A DNA stretch of 64,000 nt from Rheinheimera sp. EpRS3. Lineage in GTDB: Bacteria > Pseudomonadota > Gammaproteobacteria > Enterobacterales > Alteromonadaceae. The translations under genes and the position numbers were made by a program. The stretch is from assembly GCF_001513785.1 (NCBI RefSeq), contig NZ_LNQS01000001.1:620001-684000 (forward strand), read 5' to 3'. Within the stretch, counting starts at the first letter, position 1; the number at the start of each line of letters is the position of its first letter. Below the pieces are notes generated by a model. It did not search any database. It saw only the letters and a list, made by a program, of their open reading frames with translations, and was not told the origin of the DNA. Below, in pieces: positions 25,651 through 33,434 of the stretch.

Positions 25651-26971
25651 CTACAAATGGAATAGCACCATAACGACCAAGTAAATAATCCTTTCTTATG
25701 TCTTTATCATACCGCGGCTGAAAATTATTAAGCGAATACAAAGAAGAAATACCGCTTTCGCTCTTTTGAACAAACCAAATTTCGTCTCTTCTTACTAATG
25801 AAACATCGAGTAAAGAAGTCTCATGTGTCGTAACAATCAATTGTGACTGGGTGTTTTTTTCTGACTCTAGATGTTCACGCACAAGTAGACGAGTTATATG
25901 TGGGTGTAAGCTTCGGTCAATTTCATCAATTATGTATACACTCGGCTCTTTAGAATATGCCATTTCGTACAAAGATGGAGTTAATTCAATTAACCTCCTT
26001 GTACCATCAGATTCTTCTTCTAGATCGAACGACACGTTTAAGTCTTGAGTTTGACATTTGTGTGTTGTTGATAGCTTAAACGCAACTAGTTCGCCATCTT
26101 GCTTCTTTATCACTAGACGACGTCCTGCATCAGGATCTGTTGCAAGTGCAGCTTCATCGTTGTCAAGGTCCTCTTTAAGTCTATCAAGTATTTGAGGCGG
26201 AAGACCGGCAGATTTGATGGAATCCAACTGTTCCGTTCTTATTGCATCTATACCGGTGTCAGCTAAATGTAACACCTTTTGAAGGTAGTCTTTAAAGGTA
26301 GAGTCCTGACTAATTTTAAACTCAATACCACTATGCATGGTTGAAGGCGAAATTACTTTTAGAGTCCGGTCAAACCAGTTAAATACGTCAGAAAAGTCTT
26401 CAATGTTTCGCTCAATAGATTCCGTTAGAAACAGTTGATTTTGACGAGTGCCTCTTGATGTAAATTGCAAGAACGATTGCTCATCGGTAGATTTTTCTTG
26501 TAGTGTTTTACCAAATGTGAATTCGTCGTGATTTGAGGTGCCATGTGCTCTAGAAAAAATTAGTGTCTCTTTGTCTTTTGTTAATCTAAAAAGCCATTCC
26601 GATTCAACATAACTATTTTTAAGTTCAAAACCATAAGCATATATATTACCCTGCACCAAAATTTCGAATTCGAATCTTGATGATGGATTAGTTTCTTGCT
26701 TACAAAGCTTGAACAATGGTAAATCAAACTTTTTATTTGGCCCTTTACCTCGTAGTATTAAATTTCTGGCAAATTCGATTGCTTTGACCAGATTGCTTTT
26801 TCCTGAGGCATTTGCACCATAAATAATTGCTCCACGCAAAATGTTCACGAGGTTCGTCTGCTTAGTTTTATATACCTGACTTGGGTGTGCCCGTTCTTTC
26901 GAAGGGATCATCGACAACTCAACTTCATCAAGAAATGAATTAAAGTTTGAGACTGTGAATCTAATTAACAT
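25625..26971 (-). CDS. RloA-type AAA ATPase (ABC-like, OLD-related)
   Basis: 448 residues. Begins LIRFTVSNFNSFLDEVELSM, the usual start of this AAA_15/AAA_21 ATPase group. Walker A is YGANASGKSNLVKAIEFA (about residues 53-70), Walker B VYIIDEIDRSLHPHITRLL, and an H-loop follows in IVTTHETSLLD. An insertion of about 200 residues sits between the two ATPase halves. It is paired with RloB, and such ATPase plus TOPRIM-like pairs occur among phage-defence systems (compare PARIS and OLD). The ATG at 26971 follows a palindrome. AT-rich composition suggests recent transfer. Confidence 0.86.
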   Translation of the reverse strand: MLIRFTVSNFNSFLDEVELSMIPSKERAHPSQVYKTKQTNLVNILRGAIIYGANASGKSNLVKAIEFARNLILRGKGPNKKFDLPLFKLCKQETNPSSRFEFEILVQGNIYAYGFELKNSYVESEWLFRLTKDKETLIFSRAHGTSNHDEFTFGKTLQEKSTDEQSFLQFTSRGTRQNQLFLTESIERNIEDFSDVFNWFDRTLKVISPSTMHSGIEFKISQDSTFKDYLQKVLHLADTGIDAIRTEQLDSIKSAGLPPQILDRLKEDLDNDEAALATDPDAGRRLVIKKQDGELVAFKLSTTHKCQTQDLNVSFDLEEESDGTRRLIELTPSLYEMAYSKEPSVYIIDEIDRSLHPHITRLLVREHLESEKNTQSQLIVTTHETSLLDVSLVRRDEIWFVQKSESGISSLYSLNNFQPRYDKDIRKDYLLGRYGAIPFVGDFKRLNR

Positions 26972-26985
26972 GCTTTACTCTGTTT

Positions 26986-27062
26986 AAGAGAAATTTTCTC
27001 TTTTATTACGCATTTCTGGCTTTATATCAAGAGGAAAGTCTCATTTTGAGAGAATTTTTCTC
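26986..27062. promoter_or_regulatory. Palindromic sites upstream of rloA
   Basis: AAGAGAAATTTTCTCTT (26986-27002) is a perfect palindrome about 15 bp upstream of the RloA-like start. GAGAGAATTTTTCTC (27048-27062) is a similar imperfect copy, 61 bp away centre to centre. They may be operators or part of the promoter. Which protein binds is unknown; the RloA/RloB pair or the nearby AbrB-type antitoxin are candidates. Confidence 0.4.
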
Positions 27063-27169
27063 ATATCCGGGATTTTTCTGCTCTTTTTGGGGCTTTTGGT
27101 TCATAAATGGGAAAAGCGTCAGTGCTAGAAGCGACCCAAATCAAATACTAGCCCGACTAGTGTCGGAGG

Positions 27170-27340
27170 TTAATGAGTGTCTATTAGATTAGGGGAAGTC
27201 CAGTTGGCAGCAGGGGAGAGTATTCGGTCTGTACCATTCGCCCGCACGGTTACTTGCGCAATGTCATCCGGAAAGTGTACTTCAAGCGGAAGTTCAACTA
27301 TTTGGGAGTTGTTATGGTTTATCACCTTGCCGGTTGTCAT
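27170..27340 (-). CDS. Truncated VapB-like (AbrB-fold) antitoxin, no toxin
   Basis: About 56 residues from the ATG at 27340, preceded by GGAGGT at good spacing. It reads MTTGKVINHNNSQIVELP and then EVHFPDDIAQV and DRILSPA, matching the AbrB/SpoVT swapped-hairpin DNA-binding domain of VapB antitoxins. Family members are usually about 75 residues with a C-terminal toxin-binding segment (WDSFF-like); here the tail is short and different (NWTSPNLIDTH). No PIN-domain VapC follows, and only about 200 bp remains before rloA. It is probably a relic or a repurposed regulator. A reading from 27376 would add 12 residues. Confidence 0.6.
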   Translation of the reverse strand: MTTGKVINHNNSQIVELPLEVHFPDDIAQVTVRANGTDRILSPAANWTSPNLIDTH

Positions 27341-27410
27341 ACACACCTCCGTTGACTGGGCAACGCAGCGAAGCAAAATATTGCCCGCTGCCTTTGACTG
27401 TTATATGCAT

Positions 27411-27926
27411 TTATTTGATATTTCGGTTTACGAAGTTATCCAGCTCAGAAACCGACTTAACAATGTACACTGACTTTCTATCTGACAATGCTTCTAATCT
27501 GGTGATGAAATCCTCATTCCAGAATTTTGGACATAGCCGTAAAACTTTATAGCTCTGAAGAGTGCCTTTTAGTACCGAACTGCCATCAGGCCAACCTTCA
27601 GGTTTTACGACAAGCCCTTTTAGCAGTCTCTTAGTTACAAACCAGTAGCTTGTTAAGTATGGCAGATCAACATAAACCAATGTATCAGCTGCTTCTAAAC
27701 GCTGGTGAAATGAATTTATTGGCCCAAACCCATCAATGATCCAACTTTCAGACGATAAGATACGCTTATGTGCTTCATCGAATGAACTGCTATCTACCAG
27801 CTCCCCATTCGGTTTGTACACAATCGAATCCAGCTGATGCAACGGTATACCAGTTGCCAACGCCAGTGCTTTGCTTAAAGTAGATTTACCGCTTCCGGGC
27901 TTACCAAAAACTGCTATTTTTTTCAT
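27411..27926 (-). CDS. Small P-loop kinase (adenylate kinase/FlaR-like)
   Basis: About 171 residues from the ATG at 27926, which has GAGG upstream and gives KKIAVFGKPGSGKSTLSKALA with a Walker A motif GKPGSGKST. Reading from 27977 would add 17 residues over a hairpin. Other markers are LHQLDSIVYKPNGEL, WIIDGFG and TLVYVDLPYLTSYWFVTKRLL, as in adenylate-kinase-related proteins often annotated as DNA topology modulation protein FlaR. It probably binds a nucleotide and a small phosphoacceptor. Located in the island; involvement in defence is speculative. Confidence 0.72.
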   Translation of the reverse strand: MKKIAVFGKPGSGKSTLSKALALATGIPLHQLDSIVYKPNGELVDSSSFDEAHKRILSSESWIIDGFGPINSFHQRLEAADTLVYVDLPYLTSYWFVTKRLLKGLVVKPEGWPDGSSVLKGTLQSYKVLRLCPKFWNEDFITRLEALSDRKSVYIVKSVSELDNFVNRNIK

Positions 27927-27969
27927 ACTGCCTCTTTTATATAAATTATTCCCATAAGGCAGAAACAGA

Positions 27970-27994
27970 AAACCCACCTCTATGGGGTGGGTTT
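27970..27994 (-). terminator. Hairpin upstream of the island kinase gene
   Basis: AAACCCACC, TCTATGG and GGTGGGTTT form a 9-bp stem. Read on the minus strand it is followed by a T-rich stretch and could end transcripts coming from ssrA before the kinase gene. Its orientation is a guess. Confidence 0.45.
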
Positions 27995-28243
27995 GATAAA
28001 TTATAGACGCATCAAAACTCCCACCATTCCTATGGAATGATGATAATTCGAGATACTTTGTGCGTAAGATTTAGATTCATAAGGCTTATCCTGCTAGAAG
28101 AGCAGCATCATGTCAACTTAAAGCCGGATGAGGATGTTCCCGCAAGCGTATAACAAAAGCGTATCCCCGGGTTGGAGCAGCGTGAAGAAGTAGCAGGGTA
28201 TTGGCAATTGGCGCGGTAATGCGAGGTACTGTTTGCAGAAAAA

Positions 28244-28270
28244 CAAAAGGCCAGCATTTCTGCTGGCCTG
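28244..28270 (-). terminator. ssrA: ssrA terminator
   Basis: AGGCCAGCA and TGCTGGCCT form a stem around TTTC, followed on the minus strand by TTTTGTTTTT. It lies just after the CCA end of tmRNA. A near copy lies in the left att-like repeat. Confidence 0.85.
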
Positions 28271-28302
28271 TTGCTATTTGGTGGAGCTGGCGGGAGTTGA
28301 AC
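28245..28302. repeat. Right attachment-like copy: genuine ssrA 3' end and terminator
   Basis: 58 bp that cover the terminator and the last part of ssrA. It matches the copy at 24936-24993 at 55 of 58 positions and forms the ssrA-side end of the island. Confidence 0.8.
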
Positions 28303-28639
28303 CCGCGTCCGAAAAACCTACATCTTCGGTACTACATGCTTAGCACATTCATTTAGTTAACCCTATGAGCGCCGAATGGCAGGCTATCGTCGGGCGAGCC
28401 TGATTGGTTTTAACGTGTTGTCTCCAGGCGAAGACGCGACGCGATTCTGTTAGGGGTGATCTTCCAGAGTCTCAGCTTACAGACATGCGTGAGGGGAAGA
28501 GCTATCTACTGCCTATTAAGCAGCGATTGCGTATGTTTCGTCGTTTGCGACTAGTTTTTTGCGGTTTTTTTACGAGGCCTACCGCACCTCGGCATGCACC
28601 TAGGAGTTCGTGAATCCCGTCGAATCCAGAATCAGCCCC
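28279..28639 (-). ncRNA. ssrA: Transfer-messenger RNA
   Basis: 361 nt on the minus strand, starting GGGGCTGATTCTGGATTCGA and ending CCACCA, with the encoded CCA. The 3' half has the T arm (GGTTCAACTCCC) and the 5' half the matching tRNA-like part. The reading frame at 28516-28548 gives the tag ANDETYAIAA followed by TAA. tmRNA rescues stalled ribosomes with SmpB, whose gene lies 160 bp upstream. The 3' end is the boundary of the genomic island and stays intact. Confidence 0.97.
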
Positions 28640-28798
28640 GAATTCTGTATGGAACACTTACACACCATAGTGTTTGGCTATTGTACGCAGCTGACTGTTG
28701 TTACACAAGCAAGCATTGCACCTTTGCCGTTATTTCCTGTCGCCTTACTTAGATGGGGTTAGGCAGCAGAAGTTTCAAGTATTATTTTACGTTTACTG

Positions 28799-29281
28799 TT
28801 AACGCTTGGAGTGCTTCATCATGCGTTCTTTTTCGCGTGACCAGTCTCTGTCTTTAATATCGTCACGCTTATCAAAGGTTTTTTTACCTTTGGCTAAATG
28901 AAACTCCAGCTTAACCCAGCAGGCTTTCCAGTACATGGCAGTGGCTACCAGCGTAAAGCCGTCGCGCTCTTTTAAGCCAACTAACTTATCCAGTTCGCGT
29001 TTGTGCAGCAATAACTTGCGGCTGCGCTCAGGGTCGCATATCACATGGCTGGAAGCGCTGTTTAGCGGCTGAATTTGCGCACCGAGTAAGAAAGCTTCGC
29101 CATTGTGCAAAATGACATAAGAATCTGACAGGTTAACTTTACCTTCGCGGATGCTTTTCAGCTCCCAGCCCTGCAGGGCCATACCCGCTTCATAGCGGTC
29201 TTCCAGAAAGTACTCGTGCCGTGCCTTTCTGTTTTGCGCTATGGTGCCGTTTTTGTTTTTACTAACTTGTTTTTTACTCAT
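28799..29281 (-). CDS. smpB: SsrA-binding protein
   Basis: 160 residues. Conserved blocks are [40 protein letters not shown] and the basic C-terminal tail [20 protein letters not shown] that enters the mRNA channel. SmpB delivers tmRNA to stalled ribosomes. It lies directly upstream of ssrA on the same strand and divergent from ratA, the usual order in many gammaproteobacteria. Confidence 0.98.
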   Translation of the reverse strand: MSKKQVSKNKNGTIAQNRKARHEYFLEDRYEAGMALQGWELKSIREGKVNLSDSYVILHNGEAFLLGAQIQPLNSASSHVICDPERSRKLLLHKRELDKLVGLKERDGFTLVATAMYWKACWVKLEFHLAKGKKTFDKRDDIKDRDWSREKERMMKHSKR

Positions 29282-29387
29282 AATTCGTTATTTGTCGCAG
29301 CTCTGTTTTATGGGTCAGCGATGGCTCAAGCCTTGTTGCAGCGCGTTATTCTGTTACAATCGGCGGCGGGTTTAAAGGGGAAAGAGT

Positions 29388-29831
29388 ATGCCACAAATTG
29401 AGCGCAGTGCGCTGGTTTTTTACAGTGCACAGCAGATGTTTGACTTAGTCAACGCTGTACCTGACTATCCGCAATTCCTGCCTGGCTGCACCTCTGCCCG
29501 TATTGTCAGCCAGTCTGAAACAGAGATGGTGGCATCGCTTACGGTTTCCAAGGCTGGTATTGGCCATTCTTTTACCACCCTTAATACCTTGTACCCGCAT
29601 CATCGTATTGCTATGCAATTGGTAGACGGCCCGTTTAAGCAATTATACGGCGGCTGGGAGTTTCAGCCATTAAGTGAAACAGCCTGTAAGGTTATTTTAA
29701 GGCTGGAGTTTGAATTTTCCAGCCGGCTTATTCAATTTGCCTTTGGTAAAATTTTTGGCGAGCTGACCGCGGCCATGGTGAATGCTTTTACCCAACGGGC
29801 AAAACAAGTATACGGAGAAAACCATGTCTGA
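29388..29831 (+). CDS. ratA: RatA/COQ10-type START domain protein
   Basis: 147 residues of the START-like fold: [41 protein letters not shown] and [18 protein letters not shown] match RatA (PasT/YfjG). E. coli RatA is proposed to block 70S ribosome association; the family also resembles Coq10, which binds ubiquinone. It overlaps ratB by 8 nt, and both stand opposite smpB, a conserved arrangement. Confidence 0.93.
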   Translation: MPQIERSALVFYSAQQMFDLVNAVPDYPQFLPGCTSARIVSQSETEMVASLTVSKAGIGHSFTTLNTLYPHHRIAMQLVDGPFKQLYGGWEFQPLSETACKVILRLEFEFSSRLIQFAFGKIFGELTAAMVNAFTQRAKQVYGENHV

Positions 29832-30171
29832 GCAGATCATGATAGAGGTTGCCTATGCGCTGCCAGATCGGCAAAGCCTGATGACATTATCGGTTAACCG
29901 TAACAGCACCGTGCAACAGGTTATTGAGCGTTCAGGCATTTTACAGCAGTTTGCTGAAATTGACCTGGCAGTGCAAAAGGTCGGGATCTGGAGCCGGCCG
30001 GTAAAGCTTGATGATGCGGTAAAAGCAGGCGACAGAATTGAAATTTACCGGCCGCTGATTGCCGATCCAAAAGATTTACGCCGTCGCCGGGCCGAGAAAG
30101 CCAAAGAAGAAGGCCGGGCAGACAAAGTAACCGGTGGCCGGCCACACGAAGTTAAAAGCGCCACTGAATAA
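29824..30171 (+). CDS. ratB: RnfH-family protein (RatB)
   Basis: 115 residues from the ATG at 29824, inside the last codons of ratA, with GGAG about 7 nt upstream. The longer reading from 29782 has no support. It shows the beta-grasp RnfH family: [38 protein letters not shown] and [20 protein letters not shown]. Function is unclear; in E. coli it is the second gene after ratA. A strong terminator follows. Confidence 0.92.
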   Translation: MSEQIMIEVAYALPDRQSLMTLSVNRNSTVQQVIERSGILQQFAEIDLAVQKVGIWSRPVKLDDAVKAGDRIEIYRPLIADPKDLRRRRAEKAKEEGRADKVTGGRPHEVKSATE

Positions 30172-30198
30172 AAAACCAGCTTAATAGCTGGTTTTTTT
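30171..30198 (+). terminator. Rho-independent terminator after ratB
   Basis: AAAACCAGC, TTAATA and GCTGGTTTTTTT; good stem and T-run right after the ratB stop. It also gives an A-tract/T-tract pair for bamE on the other strand. Confidence 0.9.
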
Positions 30199-30225
30199 GT
30201 GATCTGCTTTTATCTGCGCCAGAGT

Positions 30226-30576
30226 TTAAATATCCAGCGGCGTGCTAAACTCGGCCGATTTATCAAAATCGCCTTTTATATCCTGCAATTTGTCGTCTTT
30301 AAACTCAACAATCAGCTGCTTTTCAAAGTTATTACCACGGCCACTTTTAAGGGCATAAAAATAGTGCCAGGTGTCGTTGTCAAATGCATTGCTGGCTACC
30401 GGGCTGCCTAAGACATAAGTTACCTGCTCTTTGGTCATAGCCACACGCAGCTTATCTACATCTTTTTGTTCTAAAAAGTTGCCCTGTGGAATATCAATAC
30501 GGTAAATCCAGCTGCTGCAGGCACCAAGGCTAAGTATGCCAACTACCAGGCATAAGGTTTTAATTACTGCTTTCAT
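30226..30576 (-). CDS. bamE: Outer membrane assembly factor BamE
   Basis: 116 residues. Signal peptide with lipobox LSLGAC, then IDIPQGNFLEQKDVDKLRVAMTKEQV and YVLGSPVASNAFDNDTWHYFY, the BamE/SmpA core. It is the small lipoprotein subunit of the BAM complex that inserts beta-barrel proteins. It lies between ratAB (convergent) and recN. Confidence 0.96.
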   Translation of the reverse strand: MKAVIKTLCLVVGILSLGACSSWIYRIDIPQGNFLEQKDVDKLRVAMTKEQVTYVLGSPVASNAFDNDTWHYFYALKSGRGNNFEKQLIVEFKDDKLQDIKGDFDKSAEFSTPLDI

Positions 30577-30643
30577 CTGTCACTTCTGCTTAATCTGATT
30601 GGCTTTATCATACCCTATGACAAGCCTTGTGAAAAACCTTCTT

Positions 30644-32317
30644 TCAGACTGCCGGTGCACATAAAAGTTCTCGGGCATTTGCCAGCGCGCTGGCGCTGAT
30701 ATTCTCGCCTGCCAGCAAGCGCGCAATTTCACTAATACGTTCTTCGTCGGCCAGAGTGCGCATGCGGGTTTCTGTGGCGATACCGTCGGTATACTTTTCT
30801 ACATACAGTTGCTGATGCCCCTGGCTGGCTACCTGTGGCAAGTGGGTAACACAAATAATTTGCGTGCTTTCGCCCAACTGGCGCAGTAAACGGCCGACAC
30901 CTGCTGCAACCGGGCCGCTGATACCTACGTCTACTTCATCGAAAATAAGTGTAGGGGTGGTTACTTTGTCAGCCAATATTACCTGAATTGCCAGGCTGAT
31001 GCGTGATAACTCGCCGCCCGATGCCACTTTATGCATGGCTTGTAACGGCTGCCCTGGGTTAGTAGATACCTGAAATTCAACAGCGTCAATGCCGCTGGCG
31101 CTGGCCTGCTCGGCAGCCATAGTGGTTAGCTGTATTTCAAAGCGGGCATTTGCCATGCTAAGTTCATGCATGCTTTTACTGACCTGACTACTAAGTGCAC
31201 TGGCGGCCTGGCGGCGTTGCTCACTTAACTGCTCTGCCTGTGCCATATAGTCTAACTCGGCCTGCTCAATGTCGGCAGCCAGTTGCAGCAGGCGTTTGTC
31301 GTTGCCGGTAAGGGTTGCCAACTGCGCAGACAGTTGCTGATGCAGTGCGGGTAGGGCCTCATGGGCTACCTGATGTTTACGCGATAAGTTCAGCCACAGG
31401 CCAAGGCGCTCATCTACCTGTGCTAAACGTTCCGGGTCCAGCTCAACTTTATCGGCATAACGGCGCAGTTCGCGGCTGGCTTCTTCGGTTTGTACCAGCG
31501 CATCGTTCAGCATCTGGGCTATGTTATTCAGTGCCGGGTCTAATGTTGCCAGCTGTTCTAACTGGGCAGTGGCGACAGATAATGCCTGATAAATATTCTG
31601 CTGTTCGTCATCATACAACAGCTGCAGGCATTGCTGGCTCTGGCTTAACAATGTATTGCCGTGGCTTAGGCGGCTGTGTTCGGCTTCCAGATCGGGGTAT
31701 TCATTTTCCTGCGGGGCAAAGTTGTCCAGCTCGGCTACCTGATATTCCAGCAACTGGCGCTGGGCATCACGTTGCTGTTGCGATTGTTGTAAATCGCCGT
31801 ATTCGCGTTGTAATTGCTGCCAGTTGCGCCAGGCCTGGCGGGTGGCATCCAATGTTGCACTGTTGGCGGCAAACGCATCCAGTAATTGGCGCTGGTAGTC
31901 GCTTTTTAGCAGTTGCTGGTGCGCGTGCTGGCCATGAATACTGAGTAAATACTGGCCTAAGGCTTTAAGTTGCTGTGCCGGTACCTGCACACCATTAATG
32001 TAACCACGTGAGCGACCCTCGCTGCTAACTACGCGCCGTACAATGCACTCGTTGCCCATGGCAAGGTCTTGTTCTGTCAGCCAGTGCTGTGCGGCTTTAA
32101 GTTCGCTGATATCAAAGCTGGCGACGATATCGGCTTTATCTGCACCGGGGCGCACGACGCTGGCATCGGCGCGTTCGCCCAAACACAATGATAAAGCATC
32201 AATAGCAATAGATTTACCGGCACCGGTTTCACCGGTAATGGTAGACATACCACTGGCCCAATCAATTTCCAGCGCGCGGACAATGGCAAAATTACTGATA
32301 TGCAGATGACACAGCAT
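30644..32317 (-). CDS. recN: DNA repair protein RecN
   Basis: About 557 residues from the ATG at 32317, preceded by GGAG at 6 nt; the reading from 32356 adds 13 residues. SMC-like ATPase: Walker A GETGAGKSIAIDAL near the N terminus, long coiled coil in the middle (Gln-rich, about 150-380), then VASGGELSRISLAIQV (signature) and TLIFDEVDVGISG (Walker B), ending with ICVTHLPQVAS. RecN joins broken DNA ends in double-strand break repair. It lies between bamE and nadK, a common order; no LexA box was confirmed by eye. Confidence 0.96.
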   Translation of the reverse strand: MLCHLHISNFAIVRALEIDWASGMSTITGETGAGKSIAIDALSLCLGERADASVVRPGADKADIVASFDISELKAAQHWLTEQDLAMGNECIVRRVVSSEGRSRGYINGVQVPAQQLKALGQYLLSIHGQHAHQQLLKSDYQRQLLDAFAANSATLDATRQAWRNWQQLQREYGDLQQSQQQRDAQRQLLEYQVAELDNFAPQENEYPDLEAEHSRLSHGNTLLSQSQQCLQLLYDDEQQNIYQALSVATAQLEQLATLDPALNNIAQMLNDALVQTEEASRELRRYADKVELDPERLAQVDERLGLWLNLSRKHQVAHEALPALHQQLSAQLATLTGNDKRLLQLAADIEQAELDYMAQAEQLSEQRRQAASALSSQVSKSMHELSMANARFEIQLTTMAAEQASASGIDAVEFQVSTNPGQPLQAMHKVASGGELSRISLAIQVILADKVTTPTLIFDEVDVGISGPVAAGVGRLLRQLGESTQIICVTHLPQVASQGHQQLYVEKYTDGIATETRMRTLADEERISEIARLLAGENISASALANARELLCAPAV

Positions 32318-32426
32318 GCGATGCTCCAACCTGAATAAAGTTACGCTACAGAACAACTGTGAAAAATAACAGTGTTTATTTATACAGTAACTTTATACAG
32401 GAATTGTACAATAGGCAAGCAGCGGT

Positions 32427-33308
32427 TTAATAAAGTTTGCTGCCCCAGCCCAACTTATTGCGCAGCACATGAAAGTAGCTATAACCCGGCGGATGCACTA
32501 ACCGAAGTGGCGTAGGGTGTTTACGGATATAAATATCATCACCTGGCATTACCGCCAGAATAACGTGGCTGTCGCAGCTGATTTGCAGGTGAGCATCGTT
32601 AGTGCTGGCCACTTTAAGCCTGATTTCGCTATTGCCAGACACCACCAGCGGCCTGCTGCTTAAGGTGTGTGGGAACATTGGCACCAGGCTGACGGCGTCT
32701 AAATCGGGTGTCAGGATCGGGCCGCCGCCAGAGAGTGAATAAGCGGTAGAGCCGGTAGGGGTGCTGATAATAAGGCCATCGGAGCGTTGGCTGTATACAA
32801 ATTCGTCATTGATGTAGGCTTCAAACTCAATCATATGCGCCACTTTATCGGCGTGTAGCACGGCTTCGTTTACGGCACTGTTGCTGCTTTTTACCGTGCC
32901 ATGGCGGTGTACGGATATTTCCAGCAGGTTACGTTTTTCAGTAACAAAGTTACCTGCCAGCACCTCGCTTAATGGCTGTTGAAAATCTTCCGGCGCTAAA
33001 TCGGTTAAAAACCCTAAATTACCGCGGTTTACGCCCAGTACCGCCACATCAAAGCGCGCCAATACCCTGGCTGCTCCGAGCATATTGCCGTCGCCGCCTA
33101 CCACTATGGCCAGATCGCATTTTTTACCCAGTTCAACCAGATCGAGTATTTCTACATCCGGCAGCGTCAGCGATTGGGCTACGCGTTCTTCAACGTAAAC
33201 TTTCAGGCCTTGTTGTTGTAAAAAACTGTACAGGCTGATCAGCGTATTATTCGCGCCCTGATGGTGTGGTTTGCCAATCAGGCCAACGGTGGTAAAGGCA
33301 TGTTGCAT
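32427..33308 (-). CDS. nadK: NAD kinase
   Basis: 293 residues. ATP-NAD kinase motifs are [15 protein letters not shown] (GGDGN), [15 protein letters not shown] (the NE..h motif) and [20 protein letters not shown]. It phosphorylates NAD to NADP. Shine-Dalgarno AAAGGA precedes the ATG. Divergent from hrcA with about 126 bp between, which includes the hrcA promoter. Confidence 0.97.
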   Translation of the reverse strand: MQHAFTTVGLIGKPHHQGANNTLISLYSFLQQQGLKVYVEERVAQSLTLPDVEILDLVELGKKCDLAIVVGGDGNMLGAARVLARFDVAVLGVNRGNLGFLTDLAPEDFQQPLSEVLAGNFVTEKRNLLEISVHRHGTVKSSNSAVNEAVLHADKVAHMIEFEAYINDEFVYSQRSDGLIISTPTGSTAYSLSGGGPILTPDLDAVSLVPMFPHTLSSRPLVVSGNSEIRLKVASTNDAHLQISCDSHVILAVMPGDDIYIRKHPTPLRLVHPPGYSYFHVLRNKLGWGSKLY

Positions 33309-33376
33309 AGCAGTTTCCTTTCAATGCGTTAGCGCAGTATAACGGCAGCACGCGTTGGACACTAGGCCGTGTTTTA

Positions 33377-33404
33377 CTTGAATTGGTACTTATTGCCCCC
33401 ATAT
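33377..33404 (+). promoter_or_regulatory. Sigma-32 type heat-shock promoter before hrcA-grpE
   Basis: CTTGAA, a 14-nt spacer and CCCCATAT match the consensus of RpoH (sigma-32) promoters (CTTGAA, 13-15 nt, CCCCATNT) with no mismatch. It lies 31 bp upstream of the hrcA ATG. It predicts heat induction of hrcA and grpE by RpoH. Confidence 0.85.
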
Positions 33405-33434
33405 CCAAGCTCAATGATGAAGTGAGTATGTCGC

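Larger units (their letters stand above)
24936..28302. mobile_element. Small genomic island at the 3' end of ssrA
   Basis: About 3.4 kb bounded by two direct copies of the ssrA 3' end and its terminator (24936-24993 and 28245-28302, 55 of 58 bases alike). The intact ssrA is at the right. tmRNA 3' ends are common attachment sites for tyrosine-recombinase islands, and the left copy looks like the far att site. Contents are RloB- and RloA-like genes, a truncated VapB-like antitoxin and a small P-loop kinase gene. The DNA is visibly richer in A and T than its flanks. No integrase is present, so it is probably a decayed or passively mobilised element. Confidence 0.75.

Noticed and set aside
27001-27169. 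A VapC toxin gene after the VapB-like antitoxin
   Set aside because: Stops occur in the frame at once, and only about 200 bp lies before rloA; no PIN-domain motif was seen.
29824-30171. RatAB as a toxin-antitoxin pair
   Set aside because: The name is historical; ratB is an RnfH-type protein and these genes are conserved housekeeping neighbours of smpB, so no toxin-antitoxin function is claimed.
31315-31944. A 209-residue plus-strand ORF inside recN
   Set aside because: It lies wholly antisense to recN and has no ribosome site or family pattern; a shadow reading frame.
33309-33434. A CIRCE element before hrcA
   Set aside because: No TTAGCACTC-N9-GAGTGCTAA-like repeat is present; only the sigma-32 promoter is supported.
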